A stretch of DNA of 64,000 bases from Moringa oleifera (Eukaryota > Streptophyta > Magnoliopsida > Brassicales > Moringaceae), in contig JAJFZO010000433.1 of NCBI GenBank assembly GCA_021397835.1, positions 1,674,001 through 1,738,000 on the forward strand. Reading direction: 5' to 3'. A model generated the notes under the pieces. The model saw nothing but the letters and a program-made list of their open reading frames with translations. It did not search any database and was not told where the DNA came from. Positions within the stretch are counted from its first letter, which is position 1. Every line of letters starts with the position of its first letter. Below are positions 1 through 13,599 of the stretch, piece after piece. Position numbers and translations under genes: made by a program.

Positions 1-1177
1 ACCTCTTATCATTTTTTTTTAATTGATTCGATGTCGACTTCAAACTCATAATTTAAGATTAATTACTATAATATGGTGAAGTCTTCTCCCGTTTACCGAA
101 TCTAAATGGAAGTTGATATCTTTTGCTTCCTTCAACTAAAAATTAACTAAAAAGTTGAAAATTTTGTGCACTTCACCAAATACCCAGTTCCCGTTTGTCA
201 ATTTATTGCTATAGGTCGTTGTTTCGGTTACATCCCATAATAATATGATTAATTAATTAATTGAACTGTAAATTCAAACTTTGGATGTGACACTTTTATT
301 TACTTTTCTTAAGGTTGAGTGTTTTACAAGTTTTAATTAAGCTATTGGGGCTTCATATGTCTAATTTAAAATATTAGTTTAATTAAAAATTTATATTTTT
401 TTTGAAGTATAAAGTTTTACTATTTATATTTTATGTACATCTTTTAAAAATTTTAATGCACAAAAAATTCCTAGCACCGAACTTTTTTTATTAAAAATAA
501 AACTTAAATAATTATTCTCACTTTTTTGGTTTTAGAATTTTTTTTGGGGGGGGTCAAGACAAAGAAAGCCTAAAGCTTTTATACTCTGATAATCATTTTA
601 TTAATCAATAATTTTTTACTTTTTACTTAATATTTTAAAAACTATAAAAAATTATTATAAAATTAATTTAAAATTTATAATATCTATAATACGATATGAG
701 TCATTTGGATATATTATTTTTTATTAATATTTTATTTATCAAGTTATTTGATAAAAAATAAGAATCAAATAAATAAATCAGAATTTGAAGAAAAATCAAG
801 GTATAAATACATGTTTTTTCTATGTAATCAAAGTCCGGTGCTATTGTAAAGTTAGATAATCATAAATAATCAATATTTTGTGGAGAATTTATTTAAAAAT
901 AAAAATAATAAAGACAAAATGCAAAGAGGGGAACTCAGAATGATGTAAATATGAGATCATGAAATAAACTTTGATTGAATGATTCACCATTCAGTAGATT
1001 AAATATGAATGGCAATAGATCTCTGTTCTTTTTCTTTTAATTACATTGAAGCAAGTAAGGATAAATCTCAAAAAACAAAATAAAATAAAATAAAATTGAT
1101 GATTAATATGAAACATAAGCAAATTAATTACAAGAAGAATTTGCAGCTAGATTTTGTTTCCATGGCAGGGTTTAATC
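1..1177. other. AT-rich 3' flank of ESL-1, no gene seen
   Basis: This stretch lies downstream of the ESL-1 stop codon. It is very AT-rich, with homopolymer runs including a G run near 545-552. No open frame resembles a known protein, and no structural RNA or clear terminal repeat was recognised. Confidence 0.5.
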
Positions 1178-4100
1178 TCACTGCAAAAAGTGAGAAAGAG
1201 AAAGTGATGCTTGTATTTCTTCCAAGGTTCTCCCCTTTGTCTCAGGCACCAGCAGCCAGACAAATAGAGCAGTTCCACCACAAATGCCTGAGAAAAAGAA
1301 AAATGTTCCTGCCACACAATGACACAGGATCCATTTAACAATTTTGAATACTAAAATCAGAAATAAACTTGAAATTTTGATTTTTTAAAAACTGAAATTA
1401 TGCTAAACTGATCAATTGATTAAAATAAAAAAAAAATTCTATATTTTTAAAATTTAATAATCATAAAATTAATTTATACTGATTTAAATATAAAAAAATC
1501 TTCTAACAAAAATAAAAAGAATGAGAATAAAACCTGAGGCACTCCACTCCATCATAAAATTAAAAGTGTAAGTGATGACCCAGCTAACGGACCAATTGAC
1601 AAAGGTCACCAGGCTTCCCGCCGAAACTTTGACATTGATGGGAAAAATCTGAAAAATCCAAACTCACCCATGTTAATACAAATTTTGACTAATTGATTAC
1701 ACAAGAATTTTATGAAATATAAAAACCATTAGAGGGTATTAATCATCTCATAAAGTTAATTAAGTACCTCTGACATTATAATCCATGGCAATCCCCCCAA
1801 GCCCATTGCAAAAGTAGCAACATAACCCTGTTCCATAACCAGATTAATTTAATTAACACTAAAGCAAGAATTAGCCCAAAAAAAAAAAAAAAACCCAGAT
1901 GCCAGTGGAATAAATAAACCCTTTGTTTATTTATTTTTAATTGGGGGCATGTTGAATTACCATTACAGCAATGAATGCCAAAATAGAAGTAGCCTCCTTA
2001 AAATCTTGAAGATCCTGCATATTGAAAAGAAGGATGTATGGCATTACAAAACAGAAAATCAATAGTGAACAGAATTAGTAATAAAACAGAAAGAACAAAC
2101 CTGTAAGCAAAATGCCAGGCCAAGAAGGAAAGAAAATAAGAACATCCCACAAGCAGAAATCTACAAGAAATCGGTGAATGGATTTCATTATTCCCTTTTT
2201 CTATTGGTTAATTAACAATAAGATGAATTTAAGTACATTTTTTTGGACTAACCATAAGAAGAGGTCGCCGTCCCATTTTATCCACCAAAAGAACACCCAT
2301 CAGAACTTTCGGAAACTGCAAATATTGATAATATATGAGTGAAGTTTTTACATGATTTTTATTAAAAATAATATATATTAAAATTATGATAAACAAAAAT
2401 TGAATTTGACAATATTTATAACACTATATGGCTTAAAATAAAGATATATATGCCTGTTGAGCAAATTTATAGAAAAAAACCTTTCTGGGTAAAACACACA
2501 TCTAAGCATGACTAAAGTAAAAGCTTACTTTTACGTAAAAGAGTTAAAAAAGTACCATGAGACAGGCTAATATGGTGGTTCCAAGGGAGGCTGGAAAATC
2601 TGTAGAAGAAAACAGAGCATATATCGTCATTTCTCTGTTTCTGAGCTAGATGAGGATATACTAAAGAAAACCCAATTTATTTACCAGCTTTCTCCAATAT
2701 GCTGCTAGCATAAAATGTGAATCCAGAGCTCCCTGATAATTGTTGCAAAAGCATTAATCCAATTCCAACCTGACCATTTCAGACAATGCATATCAAGGAT
2801 CAGATTACTTCAGAAAAAGAGCACACAGGTATTCACTCTGTTTTTCGGGCTTACAGTTAGTGCATAAGCATATTTTCTCTGGAACAAGCACAGAATTCCT
2901 GCTTCTGAATCTTTCCCAAAGCTTTCAGTGATTTCCTACAAAAATATTTGGAATCTATCAGGTTACTCTTCTGAAACTTCGACGACTATATAAAATTCTC
3001 TTTAGGCTCAACTAAAAGGGGACCTGCAAATCTGCGTCAAAAATTATATTGCATTTAATCTGTAGTTATATACTCAATGGGGATGAGGACTTACACTAAT
3101 TTCTGCTGCTTCTGCAGAGATATCAGCATCCCTTCCTCTAAGTCTCCGAAGAGCGATTTCAAATTCTTTCCCACGGCCTTGCTTTGCCTGCATATAATTT
3201 ATCTATCAAGATTTATGTCTACGAAACATCTATATCATAAATTTTCACTTCATTGTCGTCTATAATAAAAGAAAAACACTGGCAGTGATCCTGAATCGGA
3301 CTCACCAGCCATCTGGGAGACTCTGGAATGAAGAACAGGCCAACAAGCTGCAACCCACATGGAATAACACCTGAAAATAGCATCAGATAGCATAGAAGTT
3401 ACCACGGCTGAACAATGATTTTCGACTCCTGTTAGATCCTGGTCCATGAAAAATGGAGCGAGAAAACATACTGATTAGTGCCAGGGTTTTCCAGGTAACC
3501 ACGTTTCCGAGTACGTATATAAGGGAACACCCGCAATTCTGCATCAACTGTTTACTTGAATAATGTTAATAGTCTGTCTGAATGCGACGAAGCTCAACAG
3601 TTTATGGACTGTGGTTTAGTTATACCTGATTGGAAAATATAAGTGCTCCTCGGATATATTTTGGTGTTATTTCTGCAACATATACAGGTACCTGCCGAGG
3701 TAAAACACGGTTCTTATTGTTCTGAGTCAAACCAGAAGATTAAACCCAGAAAGATGAAAGGAAAAAAGCTTCTGGCAGTTACCACATAGCTTATGAAGCC
3801 GACTCCAATTCCTAGTGAGAGTCTACCGAAATCCAACCACCGAACATCCTTTCAATAACAATTTGAATTCCCTTGTTAATGATCATCATCTAGTTCGAGT
3901 TCACAAAATAAGCTTATAAACAGAGGAACTGAAAAAGAAAAAAAAAATGGCACTGTTTCGGCCATTGGTACTAGTGCTCCCCTGCACCTTAAGATCTTGA
4001 TTACAATATGATCAGACAGAGCAAAATGATACCATAGTTAATTGTGATGATTGAATGGGAAAACAGAGACGAAGATCGAAGAAGAAACCTTGGCGAATGC

Positions 4101-5583
4101 GATGGCAAGCCATCCGACGATTGAGAAAAATTCAGAGAGCCACAAGGTCTGCTTCTCAAAATACATAAATTAAATGTTAGACTGTACAGCTCTTTCTGTA
4201 TTTTTTAATGACAGAAATTTAAAGATTAACAACAATACTTAACATGTCTGCGGCCAATGAGAGCTGCTATCTTGCCGCTAAATATTGCGCCGATCATTGC
4301 TCCAAGTGTCATCAGTGAACCGAAAAAGGAGTACTGAAAAAGCAACAAATATGACAAAGTAATGAATCTATGCTTATTGTCCGTCCATTTCTCATACTTG
4401 AACAGTGCTTTTAAATCACCGACCATGCTAGTATTTAGACAGTTAATGCATCAAACTGTAGATGCTTAGGTGGCTGCTTGCAATTGCAACCAAATGGGTA
4501 CTTGATAAAATCAAAACCCAACAAAGAATCAAGAAGTTGTCATCAGATGGGTTTAGACTTTGAAGTCATTAATGGTAAGGGCTCATGTTGGTGTTTTCCG
4601 ACTGGACCTTTTCCAGGAATCCAGATAAAAAGTCGTGATTAAACTTTTTCAGGAATCCAGACAGACTTGTGTTGACCGAAGATGGGATGCTCTGTTTGCG
4701 TGTTAAAAGGGAAATGATAAATTCATTTTCCCGAAAAGGAGCAGTAAGTACATGCCCTTTTATTGTCTCTGACACAGTAACCTGAAAGTTTGGTTTGAAG
4801 GTGCTGATTGGCGGTTCTGGGCTCACAGTTTCTCTGATGGCGTGACCTTGGCCTTTATGAGTTAATGTATCGCTCCAAGACTTAACAAAGCCAAAAGAAA
4901 CGACAAAATGGATTGAGGAAACAAACACAGAGGAAAAGGGGAAGAAAAGAGAGTGAAGAACGGTAGGTTCTACGTGTCACTTACGGCTGCAACGGAGAGG
5001 CCTAAGTCTTCTATGATGCCAGACTCAGCTGCCGATGAGTAACCCACCTGCAAGAAGCGATCATCTGGTTAACAATGGCAGATGCTGATAAGTAATACAG
5101 CTGACATTTCAGACAGGACTTCGTAACAACAAAAATGGCCTGTAGCTATAGGAGGAACTCAAGAATCTCTCTCCCCCCTGCCTTTATGGAAATATGTGCC
5201 GAGGTGGGTCTGTTACCTTTTTTCATTTATCTTATCAAAACACAGACAGAAAAAGAAAAGGAAAAAATCTGCAGACATGATTGGTTCGCATGCTTACTGT
5301 TTCATGCACCGGCAAGAAAACATCCCATAAAGATATGACGAACAGGAAGGAGAGAAAAGAAGAACAGAAAAACTAGGTCCCGAAATCAACTTCCTGGAGG
5401 GATTCCCGAAGTACTTACAGCACAGCCATAAGAAAAGGAGCCGCAGACAGCGACGAAGGTGCTGAAGAAGACAGCAGCAGTGGCCGCACTTTCGGTGCCG
5501 TAGTGGCTTGCATTCGGCTTCGCTTGGTTAAGCAGAGAGCTGGTGAGCTCTCCTGCTTCCAAGTTCTCTTCCTCCAAAGTCAT
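1178..5583 (-). CDS. ERD6-like: ERD6-like monosaccharide transporter ESL-1 (intact, 18 exons)
   Basis: A sugar porter of the major facilitator superfamily; characterised ERD6-like relatives move glucose or other monosaccharides across the tonoplast. Exons in transcript order: 5583-5419, 5047-4985, 4333-4244, 4148-4089, 3848-3783, 3691-3626, 3547-3472, 3370-3306, 3187-3095, 2935-2855, 2769-2685, 2599-2556, 2315-2253, 2160-2101, 2014-1961, 1827-1768, 1648-1534, 1308-1178. Every junction is GT-AG and the frame stays open for 478 aa, the normal family length. Motifs: GRR in loop 2-3 (about 103-105), PESPRWL ending loop 6 (211-217), QQLSG in TM7 (284-288), DKMGRRP in loop 8-9 (330-336), [11 protein letters not shown] after TM12 (457-467). 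LTSSLL (13-18) fits the LxxxLL vacuolar sorting motif reported for Arabidopsis ESL1. The start is the first ATG after a TATA box in a pyrimidine-rich leader. It is the most diverged from ESL-2/3/4. Confidence 0.93.
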
Positions 5584-5719
5584 TTTTTTTTTCCTTCTCT
5601 CTAGTGAGACAAAAGAAGATTTCTCTGGCTGAATGTCCAGGGAAGGGAGCAGAGCTCGGGTTATGCCGCCCCGTAAACTTGCTTCAACGCTCTGATTTTG
5701 GTCTTATTTCAGCCCATCA

Positions 5720-5727
5720 ATATATAG
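5720..5727 (-). promoter_or_regulatory. TATA box of ESL-1
   Basis: CTATATAT on the minus strand lies about 140 bp upstream of the ESL-1 ATG. The other complete genes of the array have a TATA-like box 80-110 bp upstream of their ATG. Confidence 0.5.
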
Positions 5728-8700
5728 CCTCCTCAAGTCGTCCAAATTGCTTTCAATTTGAGAATTATTGCAAAAGGTAAGCAAATGAACCTGTAACTGG
5801 TGTGGGGTACTGCTGGTGACACCCACTAACCCAGTTCCTACTTTAAAGATATTTAATATCCCAAAAATATTCAGACCATGCAAATTATTTTCTATCACAA
5901 GAAAGATGAAAATAAGCACCTAGATCATCGATCTTACCGTAATCTCTTCTATGCTTAAGCTGCATTTACCCATCAAAGCATAGAAGCAAAAAGTTAAAGA
6001 AAATGAATTAAAAAAAAACATTTTTCTAGTTATTTATTTATTTTTAATTTAAATATAAAGCATGTTCATTGTTTAAGGTTGAGATTAGATAATTTTTGTC
6101 TCAATTTTATGTTTGGTACAGTGATAAGATGAGATAAGCTTATCTCATATATGTTTTTATCTTATTAAAAGAGAATGAAATTATCCATTCTAATAAGATA
6201 AAATAATAAGGGGATAGGCTTATCCCAATTTCATGGTTTTTACCAAATATAGAAATAGAATAAAAAGTATTTTATTTCAATTTTATGTGACATCAAACAC
6301 ATAGTGGTATTAAATATAATCTTTATTCAATTCAATTCAATCTAACTTATTAATTTTTGTGTTGAATGAACATTTATTGTATATGATTATTATATAGCAA
6401 TATTAAATGCAATCTTGTCCAACTCCAATAATTCAATTTAATCCCACATGTCAAAACTGACGGTCATTGTGTATGATTATGCCCAATTTTTTTTATTGAA
6501 TTATTTTTTTTATCAGGCCAGATTTCTCTAAACTCATAATTATCGTTGGGAAATGTTAAACAAAAGTGTCAATTTAATCAAACCAACTAGTCCCACTCTC
6601 TTGTTGCACAAAATATGGTCCCTAAAGCGATGTCTTTGAATGAGATAAAAGCACCACCTGACCTGCCATTCCCATTGTCACTTTTTTGTTTCATGACAGC
6701 AATTAAGTTCTTACGTAACCTCAAAATCTCAATTGGCCCTACTTCATTCTCACAACGTGGTTATCATCAGTATAACCCTGCCTGTCTGGATCCCGCAGAA
6801 TCCTGCACGGCACAAACACTGACCCTCTCAACTGCTTAAGAAAAATGTTCACATGGCTATGAATGATATCTGAATTTACTTTGGCCACACATTACCTTAC
6901 TAATTAGTTCATGGTTATTAAACAATGTTACTATACATTGCGTGTGTAGTTGGAAAGTTGTTTGTATGTTGTCCTCGATTGATTGAATTAGGGGGTTTTG
7001 GTTGGGAAGAGTGGAATTTAATAGAAAAATCGGATGGAGCTAAACATGTAAGTTGTTGTGGATGGAACCTCTCATCCTTCCTGGTCCAGGCCACGCTAGC
7101 TTGACTTCTACATTAATTGAATTTAAGTGAGTTGTGTTCCAAGAAGGCACGCCACAACAACGTTGAATTTGAACTCCTTTTGGCTAATTGTATGCGTGTA
7201 GCATCTGCAAGATACTTGACCATTCAGAGTCATACTGGAGATATTTGATTAGTTTCATGTGGTTAGTAATAAATTAAGTCGATTTCTAAAAAACACCTAT
7301 GTAAAATGTAATTATGTATATATGTTCTGTAGCAAGAAAGGTCAAAACCCTTCTGGTCTTTCTTCCATTATGCCAAAGAATATGGAGATTCTTCTGTTTT
7401 TATGCATATTTAACGTAATTTGTCATTACCATATGTAAACGATCAACTTAATCAACACAGTAATTACACAGGGTAACTTGCAAAATTTCTTCCGTGAACA
7501 TAGGTTATAGATGTTTTGACCTAAAGAGGTTATGAGTGTTGAAAGTAATTAATGACACCGTCACATGCAGCAATGACAATCAAGTTTAAACATATGAATT
7601 ATATGGAACTAAGTCAAGAAAAATGAATACCTAACAGAAGAAATGAGTACAGAAAAATAAATACATAACAGGAGAAATGAGTACAAAATTGAGAGGAATT
7701 TTGAAAAATGGCATGCTATATTTCTTTATTTCTTATTAGCATGCTTAGACAATAATGAATCTTTGACTTCAATGCATGGCTATTAACTATTGATTTGATT
7801 TAACTTTTAGATCAAATTATGTTGCTTAATTTCTTCTAATGTGTTGCACCCTACTTTTTTGAGTAGATGTATGATTGGGATATTTATTTATCAATAATTA
7901 AAATAAACAAGAATCCAAACAAATAAGAATTGAAATGAGTGAAAATAAAAATGAGAAATCAAATTCATAATCGGATTTAGAATAAGTCAGTTACTTGATC
8001 TCTAGCAATGTAATCTCATTTGTGACTTTATTTCAATCTGAAATTCAAATGAAATGTTATAAATTTATTGGTATATAAGTAAATTTATCTATTTTTAATT
8101 GAAAAAAATAATATTATATATTTTAATAATTGTTATAATATTATAAATATAAATAATTATTTACTTAAAATTATAAAATAAATTAAAAAATAATATTTGA
8201 AAAAATGAAGGGTAACATAATAATTTAGCTTGAGTTTAAGCAATAAGAATGTTAATCCCGTGGAGATTTGGAGTTGTTATTACTTTCATTTTCTAATTTC
8301 AAATTCATGTGAGATGTAAGTATTTTCATTCCCACTTCATGATAAAAAGAAAATTCAAAAAATAGGAGATTTTTCTCTATTTTCACTCCAATTCTTCAAT
8401 ATTAATTAATAAATTAAATATTTTTTTAATATATAAGCCTTTTTTTAAGGTGAAATTTTGAGCAGAACAAAGCCTTGAGATTGCGATTAAAGTAAACAAC
8501 ATCTTATAAGGATAAGATCTCTATCAATAATTTTAAACATCAACATGAATGGCTCATATATGTAGGTTAATATGTTAAGATATATGGTCATGGTATACAC
8601 TATCTCATCCCACATTGGGTATATATGTGTCGATTAGATGTGATATAATTCTTTACATATTTTTGAACTTGTAAAGCATTTACATATTTTGATGAAATTA

Positions 8701-9194
8701 AAATCATAAGAAGACAAAATCGTGAATCATGTTTAACGAGAATAATAAAGCAATCTATTTTCTCTCATTAGTTTGGTTGGTACCGAAAACTCAGCTTCAC
8801 AATCACACCAATTTTTAATATAATAAAGCAATATGAGCTACAAATTAATTATTAGGTTAAAATAATCAAAATGTGAAGATAAATTCTATTTTGATAAGTT
8901 TGTACCAATATTAAGTTAATGAGAGTTATGCATATTATTCATCCCATTATGAATCAAATAATATTACATATTATAAATCATTGAGAACATGCTTATACAC
9001 AATATTAATTTACATATATAATAACAATTCTAATAGATATATTTTGTTGATTTTATACATTAATCAAAATTTACCTTGTTAAATTAGCATGTGATTCACC
9101 GATGAAGGTTGTCTACTCTTTTCTTTTTTCAGTGTATACTTTTTCGGTCTCTATTCTATAATAATAACCTATATATGTAAGCTAACATGGTGCA

Positions 9195-9216
9195 ATATAT
9201 ATATATATATATATAT
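9195..9216. repeat. (AT)n microsatellite
   Basis: A perfect run of 11 AT units in intergenic DNA. Confidence 0.9.
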
Positions 9217-9303
9217 TATGTTTGGCCATTTCTAAAAGATAGATATAAAATATAATACTTTAAAGATATTTATTCATTATATAACTAAAAATAGAAAACA
9301 ACG

Positions 9304-9407
9304 GAGACATTATGGATAATATGTTGTCTATCCATACTCATCAAATAAAATGAGAGGGACATTGTGGATATTATGTTGTCTATCCATACTCATCAAAATG
9401 AAAGGCT
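9304..9407. repeat. Two-copy tandem repeat, unit about 53 bp
   Basis: Two adjacent imperfect copies beginning GACATTATGGATAATATG (from about 9306) and GACATTGTGGATATTATG (from about 9358). Both contain TTGTCTATCCATACTCATCA. A local tandem duplication in intergenic DNA with no coding content. Confidence 0.8.
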
Positions 9408-10750
9408 AAGTATCAGAGTGTACTTATGAGTTTATATCATCAAAGTTATTTTTTTTAAAATTTTTATTTCATCAACATAGATATTACACCATTTTGATTT
9501 ACTTCCAAGTTTTAATCGTTACAAATTCATTTATATTTCACACTTTAAAAGTTAAGTGTCAAATTTAATCTTGAACATTGAAATTTTAATTAATTTTAAT
9601 TAAATATTAAATTTCTCAATTCAATAAGTTAAAAATATATCTTTATTATTAAAATATCTTAAATGATTTGATTTTAAAATGTTTTTAAGAAATATAAAAA
9701 TATAAAAAATTTACATATTATTTAATTATTTTATTTTAAAACTATATAAAATTTAAAAATTTAACTCATATATTATCAAAAAGTTATATATTTGTATATC
9801 ATATAATCATTTTAAATTGATGTATTTAAGATCAATGAGTTCCATTTAATCACGGAATTTCAAAATTGACTAATGGGTTCCACTTTCTTCGACATTATGC
9901 TTTCCCATCAATTTTCTTTTCCTTTTGATAACATCAAATCACTAGCATAGTACAAATTCTCCCATAAAATGATAAGAACCCACCCAAGAAAATGCCCTCC
10001 CTTCCTTTGGTCCCTTAGAGTATCATTCCGTCTATATACATACAAATCTAAACATTAATTAACATATAAAGTAGCATAGATGTCTATCTAGTTTAGTGAA
10101 TGAGTAAACGAATTAGAACTCTTTGCCGTCTTGGTTCATTGATTTCTCTTTGCTAGGGAAAGGTTTCTGGATAAAATAGGATCAATTAAAAATTAAAGAA
10201 TGATTAAACTTTAACCTAAAGTGGTAGACCCGCAAAAAGGCAATAAGAAACAACACAAGTGCCCATATAATATATATAATATAGTTTGGTGGGGCATCAA
10301 TAGCAACAAAAAATTGGCTGGGAATTTCATGTCACACATCCTCTTCACATTATCAATTTTTCTGTCCAGATAAAAAAACAAGACAAAACACTAAACCACA
10401 AAAAATAAAAAAAATAAAAAAAAAGGAATGGAGATGCCAACTGGATAAAGGAGAATTTTTTTTGCGTTGAAAAGTTTTAGAACAGTTAGTTTTCTCACAA
10501 TCCAAACAGTACACCCAAAAAAAGATTCTGTATGATGATGTTTCAAGATTCATTAGTTAAAAGGAAACGTTTCCGTTCAAGTGGGCTTAGATTATGGGTT
10601 TTGACAGAGGGAAAACCATTTTTCTAGGGCCCATTGCTTATATCATAAACCCTAATTAATCTTTAATGTAACCCTAACAGATTTAATTATTTTGCATAGG
10701 GCTTTGTCTGCCTGGTCAACAAAGGTGCTGTCTCTACATTTGTAATATTG

Positions 10751-10773
10751 TATTATTATTATTATTATTATTA
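10751..10773. repeat. (ATT)n microsatellite
   Basis: A run of about seven ATT units in intergenic DNA. Confidence 0.9.
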
Positions 10774-11469
10774 ATTTTAAAGATAAATTTGATTTTAAAT
10801 CATAAAAAATATTCTCTTTTAGTTTTTTATTTTTGATTTTGAAATATTTTTAAATAAATCTTAATTGACAGAAAATAGTTAAATTAAAGTCATCCAAAAG
10901 TTAAAAAATTGAAGATATTTAAATTAAAAATTTTGTGGTATGAATTTTAATTTAAAATTTTTTATTAATGTAAAAAATTATTCTAGTTATCATCACAAAA
11001 AATCAAAGTTTTTTAAATAATAAAAAATATATTTTTAAAAATTTTATTATAAAAAATTTTAAAAATTCATAATAAGTAAGTTGTGAGTCAAAAATTATTC
11101 AAAATTATGATATTGATTTGACATGCATTAAAAAATTTATTTAAATTATTTTAAAGTATTTTAACATCAAAAATATGTCAATTTTTTTAATAATAGTTTG
11201 AATCAATGTTCTGGTTATTTATCATCAATTCGAGTCTGTTTGGAGATATTTTAAAATTTAAAATAAAAATTAAAAAAAGAGTGTTCTTTAAGATTTAAAA
11301 TGATATTTACTTTAATTTAATTAAACAAAGAAGATTGTTTCAATAATTGAAAATAAAACTTAGGGGGTATAAATTTTTAATTTAATTGGATAAAAAAGCC
11401 TCTTGTTCTGGCCAATCTGCGTTTGCACACCAAATTCTAGTCTTTGGAAAGTCTCAATTTCCTTTTTAA

Positions 11470-11471
<2 letters not shown>

Positions 11472-11526
<55 letters not shown>
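11472..11526. repeat. (TAA)n microsatellite, about 18 units
   Basis: An uninterrupted TAA run of about 55 bp, the longest trinucleotide repeat in the window and a likely length-polymorphic marker. Confidence 0.92.
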
Positions 11527-11929
11527 TTTGATTGATAACTAATGATTAAGATTGATCATAATAATAGTTAATGGTAATGCCCACGCCCAATCTCATCTCA
11601 TTATCACAAGTAAAATCCATTCATTATTTAACTCAACCCTTATACTAATTTACTCAAATTAATCATGAAACAATAGTAATGTGTATATCATTAGCTATGA
11701 TGACAAAGATGAAACCCAATCTTTAATTTTGATATGCTTAGTGTTTTGGGTGGAGTTAAATTATGTCTCTATTCAAGAAAATGTATTTAATTTGAATCTT
11801 TGTGACAAATCTTTAAAAGATGATTGATTTACTGCATTGGTTTTTTTTTTTAATATTAAAATTGATCTTCTCTTCTATTTTTTTTATCTCCTCTTTATAT
11901 ATATATATATATTATTGATTTGATATGTA

Positions 11930-12346
11930 TTAACTTTTAAGTAGATATTTATATATAATAATTAAATTAAATAAATGAATAATTAACTGTTTTAAAAATG
12001 TATTAATTGGTAAGGAACTTTCAATGATTCAACTCAAACTCTAAATAGGCAGCCATCTTATGAAAATTCTTTCACATGTTGACAAAGATAGGTCACACTT
12101 ACATGGCAGTAAATAAAAGAGCTGTGCTTGATTTTATTGTTATATAAAAATAAGAGATTCAAATTCCAATAGGAAAAAAAAAAACTAGAATCTCAATAGT
12201 AAAAAAAAAATTCAAATACTAATAGAAAAAATTCCAGTTTTTTGGTTGAAAACTGAATTGAAAGCCTAATTCTTTCTAAAATTGTAAACCTTACTAAAAT
12301 TCTAAAATGTCTAAAATATCATTAATTATTTTAAATACTTTGCATA

Positions 12347-12377
<31 letters not shown>

Positions 12378-12700
12378 TAAATATAAAAAAATCTGAATTA
12401 TTGACCAGTGACCATCATTAATGGCCTTCAGTGAATATGAGAAGTTTATGAGAAAATTTTCAAATTTTTCGGAGGCATTTCATATCAAAAACATTTAACC
12501 CTTACAAAATGGTTTCTCATTCTCATTATTTTCTTTCCACTTACTTTCTTAAGGGTGAAACCTAGATATCGACCAACATTAATTTTATTAAAATTAATTC
12601 GTTTCTAGTTGAAATTGACAATCAAATACGTAAATAAAAATGGGATTTTCTAACAGTTCTATGCATTTTGATTTTATAATTGTTCCTTTTTTTTTTGGTT
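11930..12700. repeat. Diverged repeat resembling ESL 3' flanks
   Basis: This stretch resembles 16680-17670 (3' side of ESL-2) and, in its second half, about 23980-24450 (3' side of ESL-3). Shared words in the same order include ATTGACAAAGATAGGTCA (12079 and 16831 areas) and ATGCATTTTGATTTT (12661 and 24433 areas). An (AT)n run sits at 12346-12370. It is either a dispersed repeat or the remains of a duplicated 3' flank whose gene has gone. No coding sequence is visible. Confidence 0.5.
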
Positions 12701-13599
12701 TATGCCCGATGATCCTAATTGTTTGTATGCTTCTATCATCTGAGAATCAAACTAATTTACTGCATTCAAAAAATGTCAACAAATCTAGGCTCTCTATAAT
12801 GTGGAGTTTAAGGTTTTTTTTTGTATTTGGTTTAATGTGCTGCAACAAGCTTAAATAATGAGAGAATGTTAGATGTTTTCTTTCTATTTGGGCCAGCTAT
12901 TTCCATAATTTCTTTTTGTTATTTGTCGATATATTTAAAATCTTTGTCTTTTATCTATTTATGAAATGGATATATGTTGTATGTTGTCTAACTTTTTTGC
13001 TAAGTTATCAAATTAAAAAATTGGGTATACAATATAAAATGGGTTTATGAACGTTCCAAGAAAGTGCGTGTTACTTGTGCATGTGAATATTGGATAAACA
13101 ATGTCACTGTCAAGTGGCACATGCATGGGTTGAGAATCTCTGGGCAAGTTTGGGCATGTGAAACTGGGTAAATGATGTAACTGATATGCATGTGTTGAGA
13201 ATGTGTATGCAAGTTTCTGCATATATAAATAATGTGTATACATTTGTATCCGTTAAGTTGCATATGCACGGGTTAATTGAAAATACATATGCAAGTTTTT
13301 TGCATACGAATGCTTAGACATTGAAGGCATCGCTAAAATATGTTATTTTTAATGGCTCTTTTATTTTATTAATGGAAATTTCATTTAAAAAATTAATTAA
13401 AATCTAAAATTGTGTTTTAAATTAAAAAATTATTTTTATCTAAAATTTAAATTAATCCAAATTTATTTGAAATAGAAAATTATTAGATCCTACTTTATCT
13501 TTTCTAAAAATATACATAAAATAAAACATGTTACTGGCACTCTTTTTTATTGTTTTTATTGCATACATCAACTTGTTTCCTCAAGAATTCATATCTAAT

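Larger units (their letters stand above)
5728..11900. other. Gene-free AT-rich intergenic region upstream of ESL-1
   Basis: About 6 kb without a supportable gene; the short open frames here have no recognisable motif. Around 6108-6305 a segment holds two palindromes (GATAAGCTTATC near 6131 and a related one near 6220) between TGTTTGGTA and ATCAAACACA ends, and may be a decayed MITE. Around 7880-8400 an AT-rich block with partly complementary ends may be another. A 53 bp tandem duplication and two microsatellites are listed separately. Confidence 0.5.

Noticed and set aside
4569..4928. 119-codon minus-strand open frame inside ESL-1 intron 2
   Set aside because: It lies wholly within an intron between well-supported exons 2 and 3, has no family motif, and the intron must be removed to keep the transporter frame.
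6108..6305. Possible MITE with internal palindromes
   Set aside because: End similarity is short and no empty site or target duplication is available in the window, so it is only mentioned in the intergenic entry.
13013..13269. Overlapping 74-76 codon minus frames with repeated TH, YPIF and HAQ words
   Set aside because: They come from loosely repeated GCATATG and GGTTGAGAAT words on the plus strand; no family resemblance.
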